Shown here: positions 9,020-17,680 of the stretch, piece after piece
Layout of the letters: every line of letters begins with the position of its first letter
Numbering within the stretch: position 1 is the stretch's first letter
Assembly: GCF_013464485.1 (NCBI RefSeq)
Contig: NZ_RAUX01000012.1
Location: 23,251-87,250 of the forward strand
Reading direction: 5' to 3'
DNA: 64,000 nucleotides
Origin: Stenotrophomonas maltophilia
Lineage (GTDB): Bacteria; Pseudomonadota; Gammaproteobacteria; Xanthomonadales; Xanthomonadaceae
The notes under the pieces: generated by a model
Database searches by the model: none
The model's input: the letters and a program-made list of their open reading frames with translations, nothing else
What the model was told of the DNA's origin: nothing
Program-made: the position numbers and the translations under genes

Positions 9020-12000
9020 TGGCAGACGGCACCAAGCTGGGCAGCGTCCCGCATAACGCATTGACCTGCCTGGACGGGCAGAAGGGCACCACCAGCGGCG
9101 ACTATTACGCGCCGCCGGACCGGCAGTTCGCACCGGTGCGGAGCGGCAACAAGGTTGACGCCTACACCGACGGCCGCTCCGCGATGAAGGCGATGGCCGA
9201 TGCCATCCGCGGCGCGCAGAAGTTCATCTTCATCGCCGACTGGCAGATGAACTTCGACACCGAGCTGGACAGCCGCGGTGGTGCCCACGTCAGCCGCCTG
9301 AGCGAACTGCTGTTCGATGCCATCAACCAGCGCGGCGTGGACGTGCGGGTGCTGCTCTACGACAGTGTCGAGGCGGCGGCCTACACCCACGAGAACGAGG
9401 CGCGCACGGCCCTGTACAAGATGCAGGATGCCAATACGCCGGGGCAGGTGCAGGTCGGCCTGCACAACCCGGCCACCGGCCGCACCGATGCCTTCAACAT
9501 CGCCTTCTCGCACCACCAGAAGATCCTGGTGGTGGACGGGAAGATCGCCTTCGTCGGCGGCCTGGACATCGCCCACGGGCGCTGGGACGACGGCAACTTC
9601 GACGTGGTCTGCGACCCGACGCTGCATGTGCTCAATGACCACTACAACAATTGCCTGAGCAAGTTTCGGGGCATGACGAGGGCTGAGCAGGACCTGACCC
9701 TGGACAAGCCTGATACCAGCCCGGACGCGGTCGGCCGTGTCCGCCCCGGCTTTGCCCAGGCATACGTGCCGGGCCTGGCCATCGCGCTGGACCGGATGAA
9801 GGCGCAGTGGGATGCCGGCGCCGCGCTGGCCGAACTGCAGGACTATGCGGATAAGCTGGGCGTGCCCGACGCGCTGGAGCGCGAAGGCATCCGCAAGCTT
9901 GCCGAGATGGTCATTCCGGGCATGGAAGAAGCCGTGAAGGTACAGCGTTCGGTCGCCAAGACCTTCCTGGCCATTCAAGGGTGGTTGACCGAGATCGAAA
10001 AGGAATACGCCGACGTCATCGCCGCCTCCAACCGGGCCGCCGACGAAGCGGTCAAGCTGAACGTCGGCGAGGCGGCTGCCGCCGCCGGGCGTGCGGTGGA
10101 AGGCTTCACGAAGATCCAGGCGAAGAAGTTCGGCGAGTGGGTCGATGAGCGCAAGGCCGCGATCAAGGACGTCATTCTGGGCCCGATCAAGACGGCCACC
10201 ACCGTTGTGGGATACGTGCGCGATCCTGACTCGCTGGTCAAGGATGCCAAGACCAAATATGACGAGATCGAGGCCAAGTTCAACAAGGCCAAACAGGCGT
10301 GGGAATCGCTGGTGAAGTGGATCAACGAGCCGGTGGATCGCATCCAGCGCCTGCTCGACAGTGGCCGCCAGCCGCGCATGCCGTGGCAGGACGTGCACGC
10401 GCGCCTGCAGGGCCCGGCGGTGTTCGATATCTGCCGCAACTTCATGCACCGCTGGAACGCGATGGTCTGGCAGAACCAGCGCGGTGACCGTGAAATCGGC
10501 ACGGCGGTGCGCAAGGTCCTGAACCGTGGCATCCGCGGTGCCAACGACTGGACGGGCGCCGGCCTGCCGGAGCAGACCACGCTGGCACGTGGCATGGAAC
10601 TGACGCCGTTGAGCGATCAATGGCTGCAGTCGATGGGCGGCATGCAGGCGTTGTTCGGTGACCTGGCCCGGCCGGGCACGGCCGGCGACGTCACCGTACA
10701 GATCGTGCGTTCCTCGGGCACGGCATTGCATGCGCTGGAGAAGAAGGGCTGCAAGGAACTCGGCCTGAATCTGGACGATGCCAGTTGCCTGCAGCCGTAC
10801 TGGGAGCGCAACCAGCCGATGCATTCGATCCTTGACGCGATGGTCAACTGCATCGCATCGGCGCGCGCCTTTGTCTACCTCGAGACCCAGTTCCTGATTT
10901 CCGAATGCGGTTGGTCCGACGCTGAAGCCGGCAGGACGGTGGAGACGGCAATCAAGGGCGGCGAGCGGCGGCCCATGACCAAAGCCGAAAAAAAGAAGGC
11001 CGGCTACGTCGACAAGGGCGTGGCCATGAGTGGGCCCATCGGGAAAACCGGCGTTGTGCAGGACCTGGTGAAGCGCAAGCAGGGCGTGAAGTCAGCGGCC
11101 AGCAACCCGCTGGTGGCGGCCATCGCCGCGCGCATCCGTCGCGCCATCGTGGCCGGACAGGGCTTCCATGTGTACATCACCTTGCCCGTGCATCCGGAAG
11201 GCAGCCTGTTCGACGGTGCCGTGCTGAAGCAGCAGTACTGGGTGCAGCAGACCCTGTTGCGTGGCGACGACAGCCTGATCCGCCGCATCTGCCGTTCACT
11301 GATCGCGCGCGACAAGGACATCCGCGAGGCGAGCGTGGAAGAGGCCGACCTGCAGGCAGAGGTGAAGGCCGGGCGCTGGAAGGAATACCTGTCGGTAATG
11401 AACCTGAGAAGTTATGGGGTCCTGGCCGACATCAACCACAAGAACCACTACGCACCGCATACGATCGGCGCCGACCAGGCCACCCCCTTGTACGTGGTGA
11501 CCGAGCAGTGTTACGTACACTCCAAGCTGCTGATCGTGGACGACGCCGTGGCCATCATTGGAAGTGCGAACTGCAACGACCGCAGCCTGCTGGGCACGGG
11601 TGACACCGAGATCGCCGCAGTGATCGTGGACGGTGCGGCCAAGTCGATGGACCTGGGCAATGGCGTGCAGGTGATAACCCGGAAGTTTGCGCGGGATCTG
11701 CGGATGAATCTCTGGAAGAAGTTCCTGGGGCAGGCGATTCAAGAGCTGTCAGAGAAAAAGAAGAAACCATACTCTGCAGCTGGAGCTGCGGGGGCGTATC
11801 TGCCTTGGTTTCATATGGTAGATCCAGTTCCGCAGATCGAACAGCCGGCAAGCGCCAGAACTTGGCAGGGGATCAGGAAGATTGCTGACGCTAATTCGGA
11901 TGCCTATCAGCAGGTCTTCACCAATGTCCCACGTGATTCGTTTCCCCGCTATGATTCCGTGTTTCATGGGTTCCCCGCAGCAGGCCTGAGTGACAAGGGA

Positions 12001-12327
12001 CACGTCAAGCGCATGTTGTATGCGCAACCACCAGACCTGCAACCAGACTTCATGCAGGAGCCTAGTGTTGAGAACGACTATGTGACCAGTGCTGTCGGTC
12101 GGCATGATGTGCGCAAGGCGACTGACTTCCTCAGGGGCGAGCCAGGACGTCCGCGGATTAAGGGCTTTTGGGTCACCATGCCGCTGCTTTGGGGGAGCAG
12201 CATGGACGATCCGGCTGCCGCGATGCCGAGCGAGATCATTGCAGCCCTGCCTGTTCAGGGGGATAGGTCAAGTGAATTGGCATACTCGACTCGACATGCT
12301 GCCTTGAGTAAAGGAGAAAAGGTGTGA
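9019..12327 (+). CDS. T6SS phospholipase D effector, Tle5-like
   Basis: A 1102-residue protein with the two HxKxxxxD catalytic motifs of the phospholipase D superfamily: H166-K168-D173 (HQKILVVD, followed by GGLD) and H834-K836-D841 (HSKLLIVD, followed by GSANCNDRS). Size and motif spacing resemble the antibacterial T6SS lipases of the Tle5 group (PldA/PldB of Pseudomonas). No signal peptide is seen, as expected for a VgrG-loaded effector. A long helical, lysine-rich insert lies between the motifs (about 250-500). Expected action: cleavage of phospholipids in the target cell periplasm. The ATG overlaps the vgrG stop (TGATG); a GTG one codon earlier is also possible. From about 11730 the GC content drops visibly. 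Bases 10555-11260 are duplicated downstream at 15742-16447. Confidence 0.9.
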   Translation: MADGTKLGSVPHNALTCLDGQKGTTSGDYYAPPDRQFAPVRSGNKVDAYTDGRSAMKAMADAIRGAQKFIFIADWQMNFDTELDSRGGAHVSRLSELLFDAINQRGVDVRVLLYDSVEAAAYTHENEARTALYKMQDANTPGQVQVGLHNPATGRTDAFNIAFSHHQKILVVDGKIAFVGGLDIAHGRWDDGNFDVVCDPTLHVLNDHYNNCLSKFRGMTRAEQDLTLDKPDTSPDAVGRVRPGFAQAYVPGLAIALDRMKAQWDAGAALAELQDYADKLGVPDALEREGIRKLAEMVIPGMEEAVKVQRSVAKTFLAIQGWLTEIEKEYADVIAASNRAADEAVKLNVGEAAAAAGRAVEGFTKIQAKKFGEWVDERKAAIKDVILGPIKTATTVVGYVRDPDSLVKDAKTKYDEIEAKFNKAKQAWESLVKWINEPVDRIQRLLDSGRQPRMPWQDVHARLQGPAVFDICRNFMHRWNAMVWQNQRGDREIGTAVRKVLNRGIRGANDWTGAGLPEQTTLARGMELTPLSDQWLQSMGGMQALFGDLARPGTAGDVTVQIVRSSGTALHALEKKGCKELGLNLDDASCLQPYWERNQPMHSILDAMVNCIASARAFVYLETQFLISECGWSDAEAGRTVETAIKGGERRPMTKAEKKKAGYVDKGVAMSGPIGKTGVVQDLVKRKQGVKSAASNPLVAAIAARIRRAIVAGQGFHVYITLPVHPEGSLFDGAVLKQQYWVQQTLLRGDDSLIRRICRSLIARDKDIREASVEEADLQAEVKAGRWKEYLSVMNLRSYGVLADINHKNHYAPHTIGADQATPLYVVTEQCYVHSKLLIVDDAVAIIGSANCNDRSLLGTGDTEIAAVIVDGAAKSMDLGNGVQVITRKFARDLRMNLWKKFLGQAIQELSEKKKKPYSAAGAAGAYLPWFHMVDPVPQIEQPASARTWQGIRKIADANSDAYQQVFTNVPRDSFPRYDSVFHGFPAAGLSDKGHVKRMLYAQPPDLQPDFMQEPSVENDYVTSAVGRHDVRKATDFLRGEPGRPRIKGFWVTMPLLWGSSMDDPAAAMPSEIIAALPVQGDRSSELAYSTRHAALSKGEKV

Positions 12328-13877
12328 GTGAGTATTTGCTGCTGAAAGCACTGATTGCAGTGAGTGCTCTGTGCGCCGTGCAAGCCGCGCATGCAGGTTG
12401 CAGTTCAAAAAATGAAGGGGATGGCCGCTTTCAGGGACACAGCATGGTGGTCAAGTTTACGCCAAGCTTGGATGGTGGAGGAGATGCAGTAGGCGCCAGC
12501 CTCAGTCGCGCGAACGAGGTGGCACCTTACATAAGAATCAGGACCGGTCCTGATCTGGCTAAGTTGAACAACGTTCCATTCGACTCGAATGGTGGTTCGG
12601 TCTACTATCTGGAAACTACTGGCCAAGGGCAGCGGATTTGCCGTGCTGAGGAATGGAGAAGGCGGGAGTCCAAGCTGATTGGTGAAGCGCCTCCCCAAAG
12701 CCTGCATCCTGCAGTCAAGTTGCTGTATCCGTACTTTGAAATGCATAAGGCGCACGAGCTTGATTACGATGCGTCGGGTCAATTGACATCGATTCAACAG
12801 ACCGGCACGTCGGGCCGTAAGGTCACAACGTTCTGTGCGCTCTATGACGAAAATGGTCGCGTAGAGGTGGCAAATGAGAGTTCTGGGTTGATCGTCTCGG
12901 AGGATCCGCATTTTCAGTGCTCGGATCTTCGAGATAAGCCAGTAAGTGTAGATACAAGATACTTTTCTTATCGGCCTGATGGATTCTTGGCTTTGGATAT
13001 GACCAAGAAGGCTACACGCAAGCTTGGGGAGAGCGCAGAGCAAGAGGATGTCGACTTCGGAACCGAGGCAACTGATGGGGCCTGGTACGCGCAGGGGGAT
13101 TTTTTCTTTAACGGTGCCAGCATCCATCACCGCATTGGTGCTTCGTTTCAGATGAGTGATAAGCGCGGGCTTACTGGTATTCAGAGTAAATACTTTGCCA
13201 TCGCTTCATCCGACTCGACGCCCATCTTTGAGCAACGCAGTCGGGATGAAGGTAGGGAGTTGAACTACACCTTCCCTGGAGAGCGTGTATCGCCAGATGT
13301 GCTGAAGGGGCAATTTGACGGCGTAACCGCATATACGCGCGTTCGTGAGTATTTCCACCGCACCGGACAGCGCATCTTCGAGATTTTTGCTCCTGGCGCA
13401 AAGTACCCCCGTGAACGTCAGTGGCGCACGCTGGATCTGAATCGTCAGGAAAACTACGACGCAAAGGGCAAGCTCACGCGGGTGATCCTGTCCGGCCCGG
13501 TCTCTGGTGACGCATACACCGAGAACCTGCGCGCCTACGCCGAGAAGGGCGTTTTGGAGCTCACGCCTCTCACAAGCGGCTACAGCTCTTACCGCGTGTA
13601 CGACTATGACGCTGCCGGTAGAGAGACCCTGTCGTTCGTGTGCTGGCGCTACGAAGTCTCGACCAACAAGCCCTACGCCCATTTCCCCTGGTGGGAGCCC
13701 GATCCTCGGCCCAAGCGCAGTCGTGAAGCCGAACTGCAGTACGCCAGGACGCAGGTCGGCACTCGCTGCGGCACGCCGGACGGGAAGATGAGCGTGGAGG
13801 GTATGGGCCCGCTGAAGAAGCTGATGGAAACCAAGTACGGGTTTGGGACGACCAAGCTGGGATTGCCGGGCGAGTAG
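12324..13877 (+). CDS. Periplasmic immunity-like protein for the Tle5-type effector, copy 1
   Basis: A 517-residue exported protein. The first 24 residues are a signal peptide (ending AAHA before GC), placing it in the periplasm, where the lipase would act. The mature part contains several YD-like repeats (YDASGQLTSI, YDENGRVEV, YDAKGKLTRV, YDAAGRETLSF), resembling Rhs/YD repeats. The GTG start has AAGGAG 7 bases upstream and overlaps the effector stop. Position directly behind the effector, export and duplication point to an immunity protein, an inference without direct family recognition. Its last 160 residues are nearly identical to those of the second copy while the first 350 are diverged. 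GC is lower than the surrounding genome except in the shared 3' part. Confidence 0.72.
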   Translation: MSEYLLLKALIAVSALCAVQAAHAGCSSKNEGDGRFQGHSMVVKFTPSLDGGGDAVGASLSRANEVAPYIRIRTGPDLAKLNNVPFDSNGGSVYYLETTGQGQRICRAEEWRRRESKLIGEAPPQSLHPAVKLLYPYFEMHKAHELDYDASGQLTSIQQTGTSGRKVTTFCALYDENGRVEVANESSGLIVSEDPHFQCSDLRDKPVSVDTRYFSYRPDGFLALDMTKKATRKLGESAEQEDVDFGTEATDGAWYAQGDFFFNGASIHHRIGASFQMSDKRGLTGIQSKYFAIASSDSTPIFEQRSRDEGRELNYTFPGERVSPDVLKGQFDGVTAYTRVREYFHRTGQRIFEIFAPGAKYPRERQWRTLDLNRQENYDAKGKLTRVILSGPVSGDAYTENLRAYAEKGVLELTPLTSGYSSYRVYDYDAAGRETLSFVCWRYEVSTNKPYAHFPWWEPDPRPKRSREAELQYARTQVGTRCGTPDGKMSVEGMGPLKKLMETKYGFGTTKLGLPGE

Positions 13878-13906
13878 GGCAAGACTTCTTTCCCGAACTT
13901 GTGACA

Positions 13907-14007
13907 GGCGTCGGCCTGCCGGAGTAGACCACGCTGGCGCGTGGCACGGAACTGACGCCGTTGAGCGATCAATGGCTGCAGTACAGATTGCGCGTTCCTC
14001 GGGCACG
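13907..14007 (+). pseudogene. Remnant of the effector gene (first displaced fragment)
   Basis: This matches effector bases 10555-10628 and then 10696-10722, with an internal deletion of 67 bases at 13980/13981. CAG has become TAG (CCGGAGTAGACC), so the frame is broken by both a stop and a frameshift. It follows the immunity copy 1 stop by about 30 bases and cannot encode a useful product. Confidence 0.85.
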
Positions 14008-14093
14008 ATGAAGGATCAGAAGAATCTTCATCGATTCATTGTCCCGGTGGCCCCAGCGTTGGGCACACTTGGCAAGTTGTAGAGAAGGCAGGG

Positions 14094-15713
14094 ATGAAAT
14101 GCTTGAAGCATGAAAGCAGATGTGTTTCCTCGAAGTTGCTCTTCGTTGCTGTGCTTGCCGCCAGCGCAACTGTTCGCGCTGCTTGCAACGATGCTGAAGC
14201 TCCTTTGCTGGCACCTACAGCCGGAGTGGAAATGCGGCTGTCGCCATCAAACGCGGAAAAGGTCACTTACCGTCTTCCAAGGATTACTGAAGACAGGAGG
14301 GTGAGTCTTCCGGAAATTGTGCCGGATGCTTCTCTGGTTCGTAACAGAGGGTTCGATCAGGATGGTGGGCAGATCATCTATCTTGAGTCGGATGGTATAG
14401 GCGGGAAGCGTGTCTGCCGGGTTGAGAACTGGGCAAGAAGATCGGTAGCAGATGCAGGTGCGCTATCTCCAGCGGGGAAGGAGTTGCCACCAGAGAACCC
14501 AGTTGTGAAGAAAGTTTTTCCCTACTTCTACCTCGATGAAGTTCGTGCATATTCCTACGATTCAGCGGGCAGGCTGGGGGAAGTCCGGTTGTCCCGGCCG
14601 ATGTTTCAAGGCGGGCGGGAGGACAGTGTCCGGGACTTCTATCGAATGAGTGTTCCAGAAGCCTGTGTTCGTTATGACAACGCTGGTCGCGTAATCATGG
14701 TTTCTGGGTCGCCGGGGGCGGAGGTGTCATTGAAGCCCGGTTTCCAATGTTCGAATCTCAGCATGGAATTGGTGCCGTCTCAGGTCACCGGGTACACCTA
14801 CTATCCAGATGGTCGCGTTGAAGTCATGGATATGCGCAAGCCAAGTTCAGCTGCTGCACAGAAGGGCACGCCGCTCGTTCTGCCAGCGGGCGGCGACGAG
14901 CGCAATGGCACTTGGTCTGGGCAGGGGGTGGTCTACTTGAAGGACGGCAGCGCTGATCAGATTCTTCGTGAAGTTCACTTCGATTCCAACGAAAAGCATG
15001 GATTGGTTCGCTTGAAGAGCTATTCTGCGACCATTGCGCCCTTCGACGTGACGCCGATTTTTTCGCAGAGAGCCTCCACACAAGGCGAGGTGCTTCGCTA
15101 CGCGTTTCCCGCCGAGGCCGTACCATTGAGTGCCGCAGGTGCGCAGTTCAGTGGAATTGGTGGTTACACACGTGTGCGCAGTTATCAGCATCGCACCGGG
15201 AGCGAGATCTATGAGATCTTCGCTCCCAGCGCGAAGTATCCCCGTGAACGCCAGTGGCGTACGCTGGACCTGAATCGTCAGGAAAACTACGACGCAAAGG
15301 GCAAGCTTACGCGGGTGATTCTGTCCGGTCCGGTTTCCAATGATGGCGGCTACACCGAAAACCTGCGCGCCTACGCCGACAAGGGCATCTTGAAGCTCAC
15401 GCCCCTCACCAGTGGTTACAGCTCTTACCGCGTGTACGACTATGACGCTGCCGGTAGAGAGACCCTGTCGTTCGTGTGCTGGCGCTACGAAGTCTCGACC
15501 AACAAGCCCTACGCCCATTTCCCCTGGTGGGAGCCCGATCCTCGGCCCAAGCGCAGTCGTGAAGCCGAACTGCAGTACGCCAGGACGCAGGTCGGCACTC
15601 GCTGCGGCACGCCGGACGGGAAGATGAGCGTGGAGGGTATGGGCCCGGTGAAGAAGCTGATGGAAACCAAGTACGGGTTTGGGACGACCAAGCTGGGGTT
15701 GCCGGGCGAGTAG
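14094..15713 (+). CDS. Periplasmic immunity-like protein, copy 2
   Basis: A 539-residue paralogue of the preceding immunity-like protein. A signal peptide spans roughly residues 1-30 (hydrophobic LLFVAVLAASATVRAA). YD-like repeats recur (YDSAGRLGEV, YDNAGRVIMV, YPDGRVEVMD, YDAKGKLTRV, YDAAGRETLSF). The N-terminal two thirds differ from copy 1, whereas the last 160 residues are almost identical, including at the DNA level and past the stop codon. That pattern suggests recent duplication of the 3' part or gene conversion. The ATG has a purine-rich GAAGGCAGGG upstream. It may protect against a different effector variant; specificity cannot be read from the sequence. Confidence 0.72.
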   Translation: MKCLKHESRCVSSKLLFVAVLAASATVRAACNDAEAPLLAPTAGVEMRLSPSNAEKVTYRLPRITEDRRVSLPEIVPDASLVRNRGFDQDGGQIIYLESDGIGGKRVCRVENWARRSVADAGALSPAGKELPPENPVVKKVFPYFYLDEVRAYSYDSAGRLGEVRLSRPMFQGGREDSVRDFYRMSVPEACVRYDNAGRVIMVSGSPGAEVSLKPGFQCSNLSMELVPSQVTGYTYYPDGRVEVMDMRKPSSAAAQKGTPLVLPAGGDERNGTWSGQGVVYLKDGSADQILREVHFDSNEKHGLVRLKSYSATIAPFDVTPIFSQRASTQGEVLRYAFPAEAVPLSAAGAQFSGIGGYTRVRSYQHRTGSEIYEIFAPSAKYPRERQWRTLDLNRQENYDAKGKLTRVILSGPVSNDGGYTENLRAYADKGILKLTPLTSGYSSYRVYDYDAAGRETLSFVCWRYEVSTNKPYAHFPWWEPDPRPKRSREAELQYARTQVGTRCGTPDGKMSVEGMGPVKKLMETKYGFGTTKLGLPGE

Positions 15714-15741
15714 GGCGAGACTTCTATCCCGAACTCGTGAC

Positions 15742-16447
15742 GGCGCCGGCCTGCCGGAGCAGACCACGCTGGCACGTGGCATGGAACTGACGCCGTTGAG
15801 CGATCAATGGCTGCAGTCGATGGGCGGCATGCAGGCGTTGTTCGGTAACCTGGCCCGGCCGGGCACAGCCGGCGACGTCACCGTACAGATCGTGCGTTCC
15901 TCGGGCACGGCATTGCATGCGCTGGAGAAGAAGGGCTGCAAGGAACTCGGCCTGAACCTGGACGATGCCAGCTGCCTGCAGCCGTACTGGGAGCGCAACC
16001 AGCCAATGCACTCCATCCTTGATGCGATGGTCAACTGCATCGCCTCGGCGCGCGCTTTTGTCTACCTCGAGACCCAGTTCCTGATTTCCGAATGCGGTTG
16101 GTCCGACGCTGAAGCGGGCAGGACGGTGGAGACGGCGATCAAGGGCGGCGAACGGCGGCCCATGACCGAAGCGGAGAAGAAGAAGGTCGGCTACGTCGAC
16201 AAGGGCGTGGCCATGAGTGGCCGGATCGGCAAAACCGGCGTCGTGCAGGACCTGGTGAAGCGCAAGCAGGGCGTGAAGACGGCGGCCAGCAACCCGCTGG
16301 TGGCGGCCATCGCCGCGCGCATCCGTCGCGCCATCGTGGCCGGACAGGGCTTCCATGTGTACATCACCTTGCCCGTGCATCCGGAAGGCAGCCTGTTCGA
16401 CGGTGCCGTGCTGAAGCAGCAGTACTGGGTGCAGCAGACCCTGTTGC
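15742..16447 (+). pseudogene. Displaced middle fragment of the effector gene
   Basis: A gap-free, nearly identical copy of effector bases 10555-11260 (residues about 513-748). It lies between the two catalytic HKD motifs and contains neither, so a lipase cannot be made from it. The frame stays open from inside the immunity gene to 16584, and an in-frame ATG at 15781 exists, but I see no ribosome binding site and treat it as a relic. Homology stops abruptly at CTGTTGC (16447), the right end of the duplicated material. Confidence 0.85.
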
Positions 16448-16542
16448 AAGGATTGACCGGCTCCGCCGCTGCGCGATCCATCCTGCCGCCGGCGCACGTT
16501 CCATTGCCAAGCGAGCAATCCGGCCATCCTCCTGCCGCTTTT

Positions 16543-16650
16543 CCACACCAGCTGTGGAATGATGCCGAATCAACCTGTGGATAGGTGGACCAGACCCTGA
16601 CGGCACAAGGCCTGCCAGGGCGTGGCGAAAAAACCGCCAGGGCGGATCGG
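16543..16650 (+). repeat. Island-flanking direct repeat, right copy
   Basis: It carries the palindrome TTCCACA-CCAGC-TGTGGAA (16541-16559), AACCTGTGGATAG, CACAAG and GTGGCGAAAAAA at exactly the spacing seen in the left copy at 5523-5630. It lies 60-170 bases before the HlyD gene. Together the two copies bracket the T6SS island. Confidence 0.55.
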
Positions 16651-16709
16651 CATCATCGCGGGTGCACGGGGCAGATGGCACCGTAGCGCCGTCGCTGGAG
16701 GGGATGGAC

Positions 16710-17660
16710 ATGGGCAACGGCATGCGTGGGTTCGGATTGGTGGGCCTGGCCCTGCTGGCAGGCTGTGGCCAGGCGCCACCGACTGCACTGGGAACGCTGG
16801 AATGGGACCGGGTCACCGTGCCGGCCCCGGCGGCCGAAGTGATTGCAGCGGTGGAGGTGCGAGAAGGCCAGCAGGTCAAGGCCGGCACCGTGCTGATGCA
16901 GCTGGACCCGGCCCGCGGTGACGCCCAGTTCGCCGCCGCACAGGCCGACACCGCGCGTGCGCAGGCGCAGCTGGAAGAACTGAAGATCGGCCCGCGCCAG
17001 GAGCAGATCGCGCAAGCCCAGGCGCAGCTGACCGCACTGCGCGCGCAGGCCGTCGAGGCCAGTGCCTACTACCGGCGGGTGCAGCCGCTGGCACGCCAGC
17101 GCCTGATCGCCGCCGCCGAGCTGGACCGCGCGCGGGCGGCCGCCGGCAATGCCGAGGCCAGCGTGCGCGCCGCCGAGCAGGCCTGGCTGGAGCTGGTGCA
17201 TGGCAGCCGCGCGCAGGACATCGCGCAGGGCCAGGCGGCGGCGGACGCTGCGCAGGCACAGCAGGTGGTGCAGGGCGTCAACCTGCAGAAGCTGCAGCTG
17301 CGCGCCCCCCGCGATGGCGTGGTCGATGCCTTGCCGTACCGGCAGGGCGACCAGGCCCCGGTGGGTGCCCCACTGGCGGTGATGCTGGTTGGCGAGCGTC
17401 CTTATGCGCGCGTCTACCTGCCGCAGCCGCTACGTTTGCAGGTCAAGGTCGGGCAGGCCGCGCAGGTGCATCTGGAAGGGCAGGGCGCTGCGTTGAAGGG
17501 GCATGTGCGCTCGATCCGCAGCGAGCCTTCATTTACGCCGTACTACGCATTGACCGGCGACGACGTCGCGCGGCTGAGCTACCTGGCCGAGATCGAAGTG
17601 GACGAGGCGACCGACATGCAGAAACTGCCGGCCGGGTTGCCGGTGCGGGTGAGCTTCTGA
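16710..17660 (+). CDS. HlyD-family periplasmic adaptor lipoprotein
   Basis: A 316-residue membrane fusion protein for the ABC exporter encoded by the next two genes. The N-terminus MGNGMRGFGLVGLALLAGCGQ has a lipobox (LAGC), so it should be a lipoprotein. Next come a biotinyl-lipoyl-like strand region (VPAPAAEVIAAVEVREGQQV), a long alanine/glutamine-rich coiled-coil hairpin (about 70-190), and the returning lipoyl half (LRAPRDGVVDALPYRQGDQ). The ATG at 16710 is chosen because GGAGGGG ends 6 bases before it; ATG 16704 is too close. The layout resembles the YbhG adaptor of E. coli. The substrate is unknown, perhaps drugs or toxic organic compounds. Confidence 0.9.
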   Translation: MGNGMRGFGLVGLALLAGCGQAPPTALGTLEWDRVTVPAPAAEVIAAVEVREGQQVKAGTVLMQLDPARGDAQFAAAQADTARAQAQLEELKIGPRQEQIAQAQAQLTALRAQAVEASAYYRRVQPLARQRLIAAAELDRARAAAGNAEASVRAAEQAWLELVHGSRAQDIAQGQAAADAAQAQQVVQGVNLQKLQLRAPRDGVVDALPYRQGDQAPVGAPLAVMLVGERPYARVYLPQPLRLQVKVGQAAQVHLEGQGAALKGHVRSIRSEPSFTPYYALTGDDVARLSYLAEIEVDEATDMQKLPAGLPVRVSF

Positions 17661-17680
17661 ACACCGGCGAGGACATTGCC

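Noticed and set aside
8944-10824. 626-codon minus-strand frame antisense to the effector
   Set aside because: Shadow of the phospholipase D gene, whose HKD motifs are on the plus strand.
15679-16584. 301-codon frame as an independent protein
   Set aside because: It begins inside the immunity gene in another frame, has no ribosome binding site, lacks both catalytic motifs and ends in unrelated sequence; treated as a displaced fragment.
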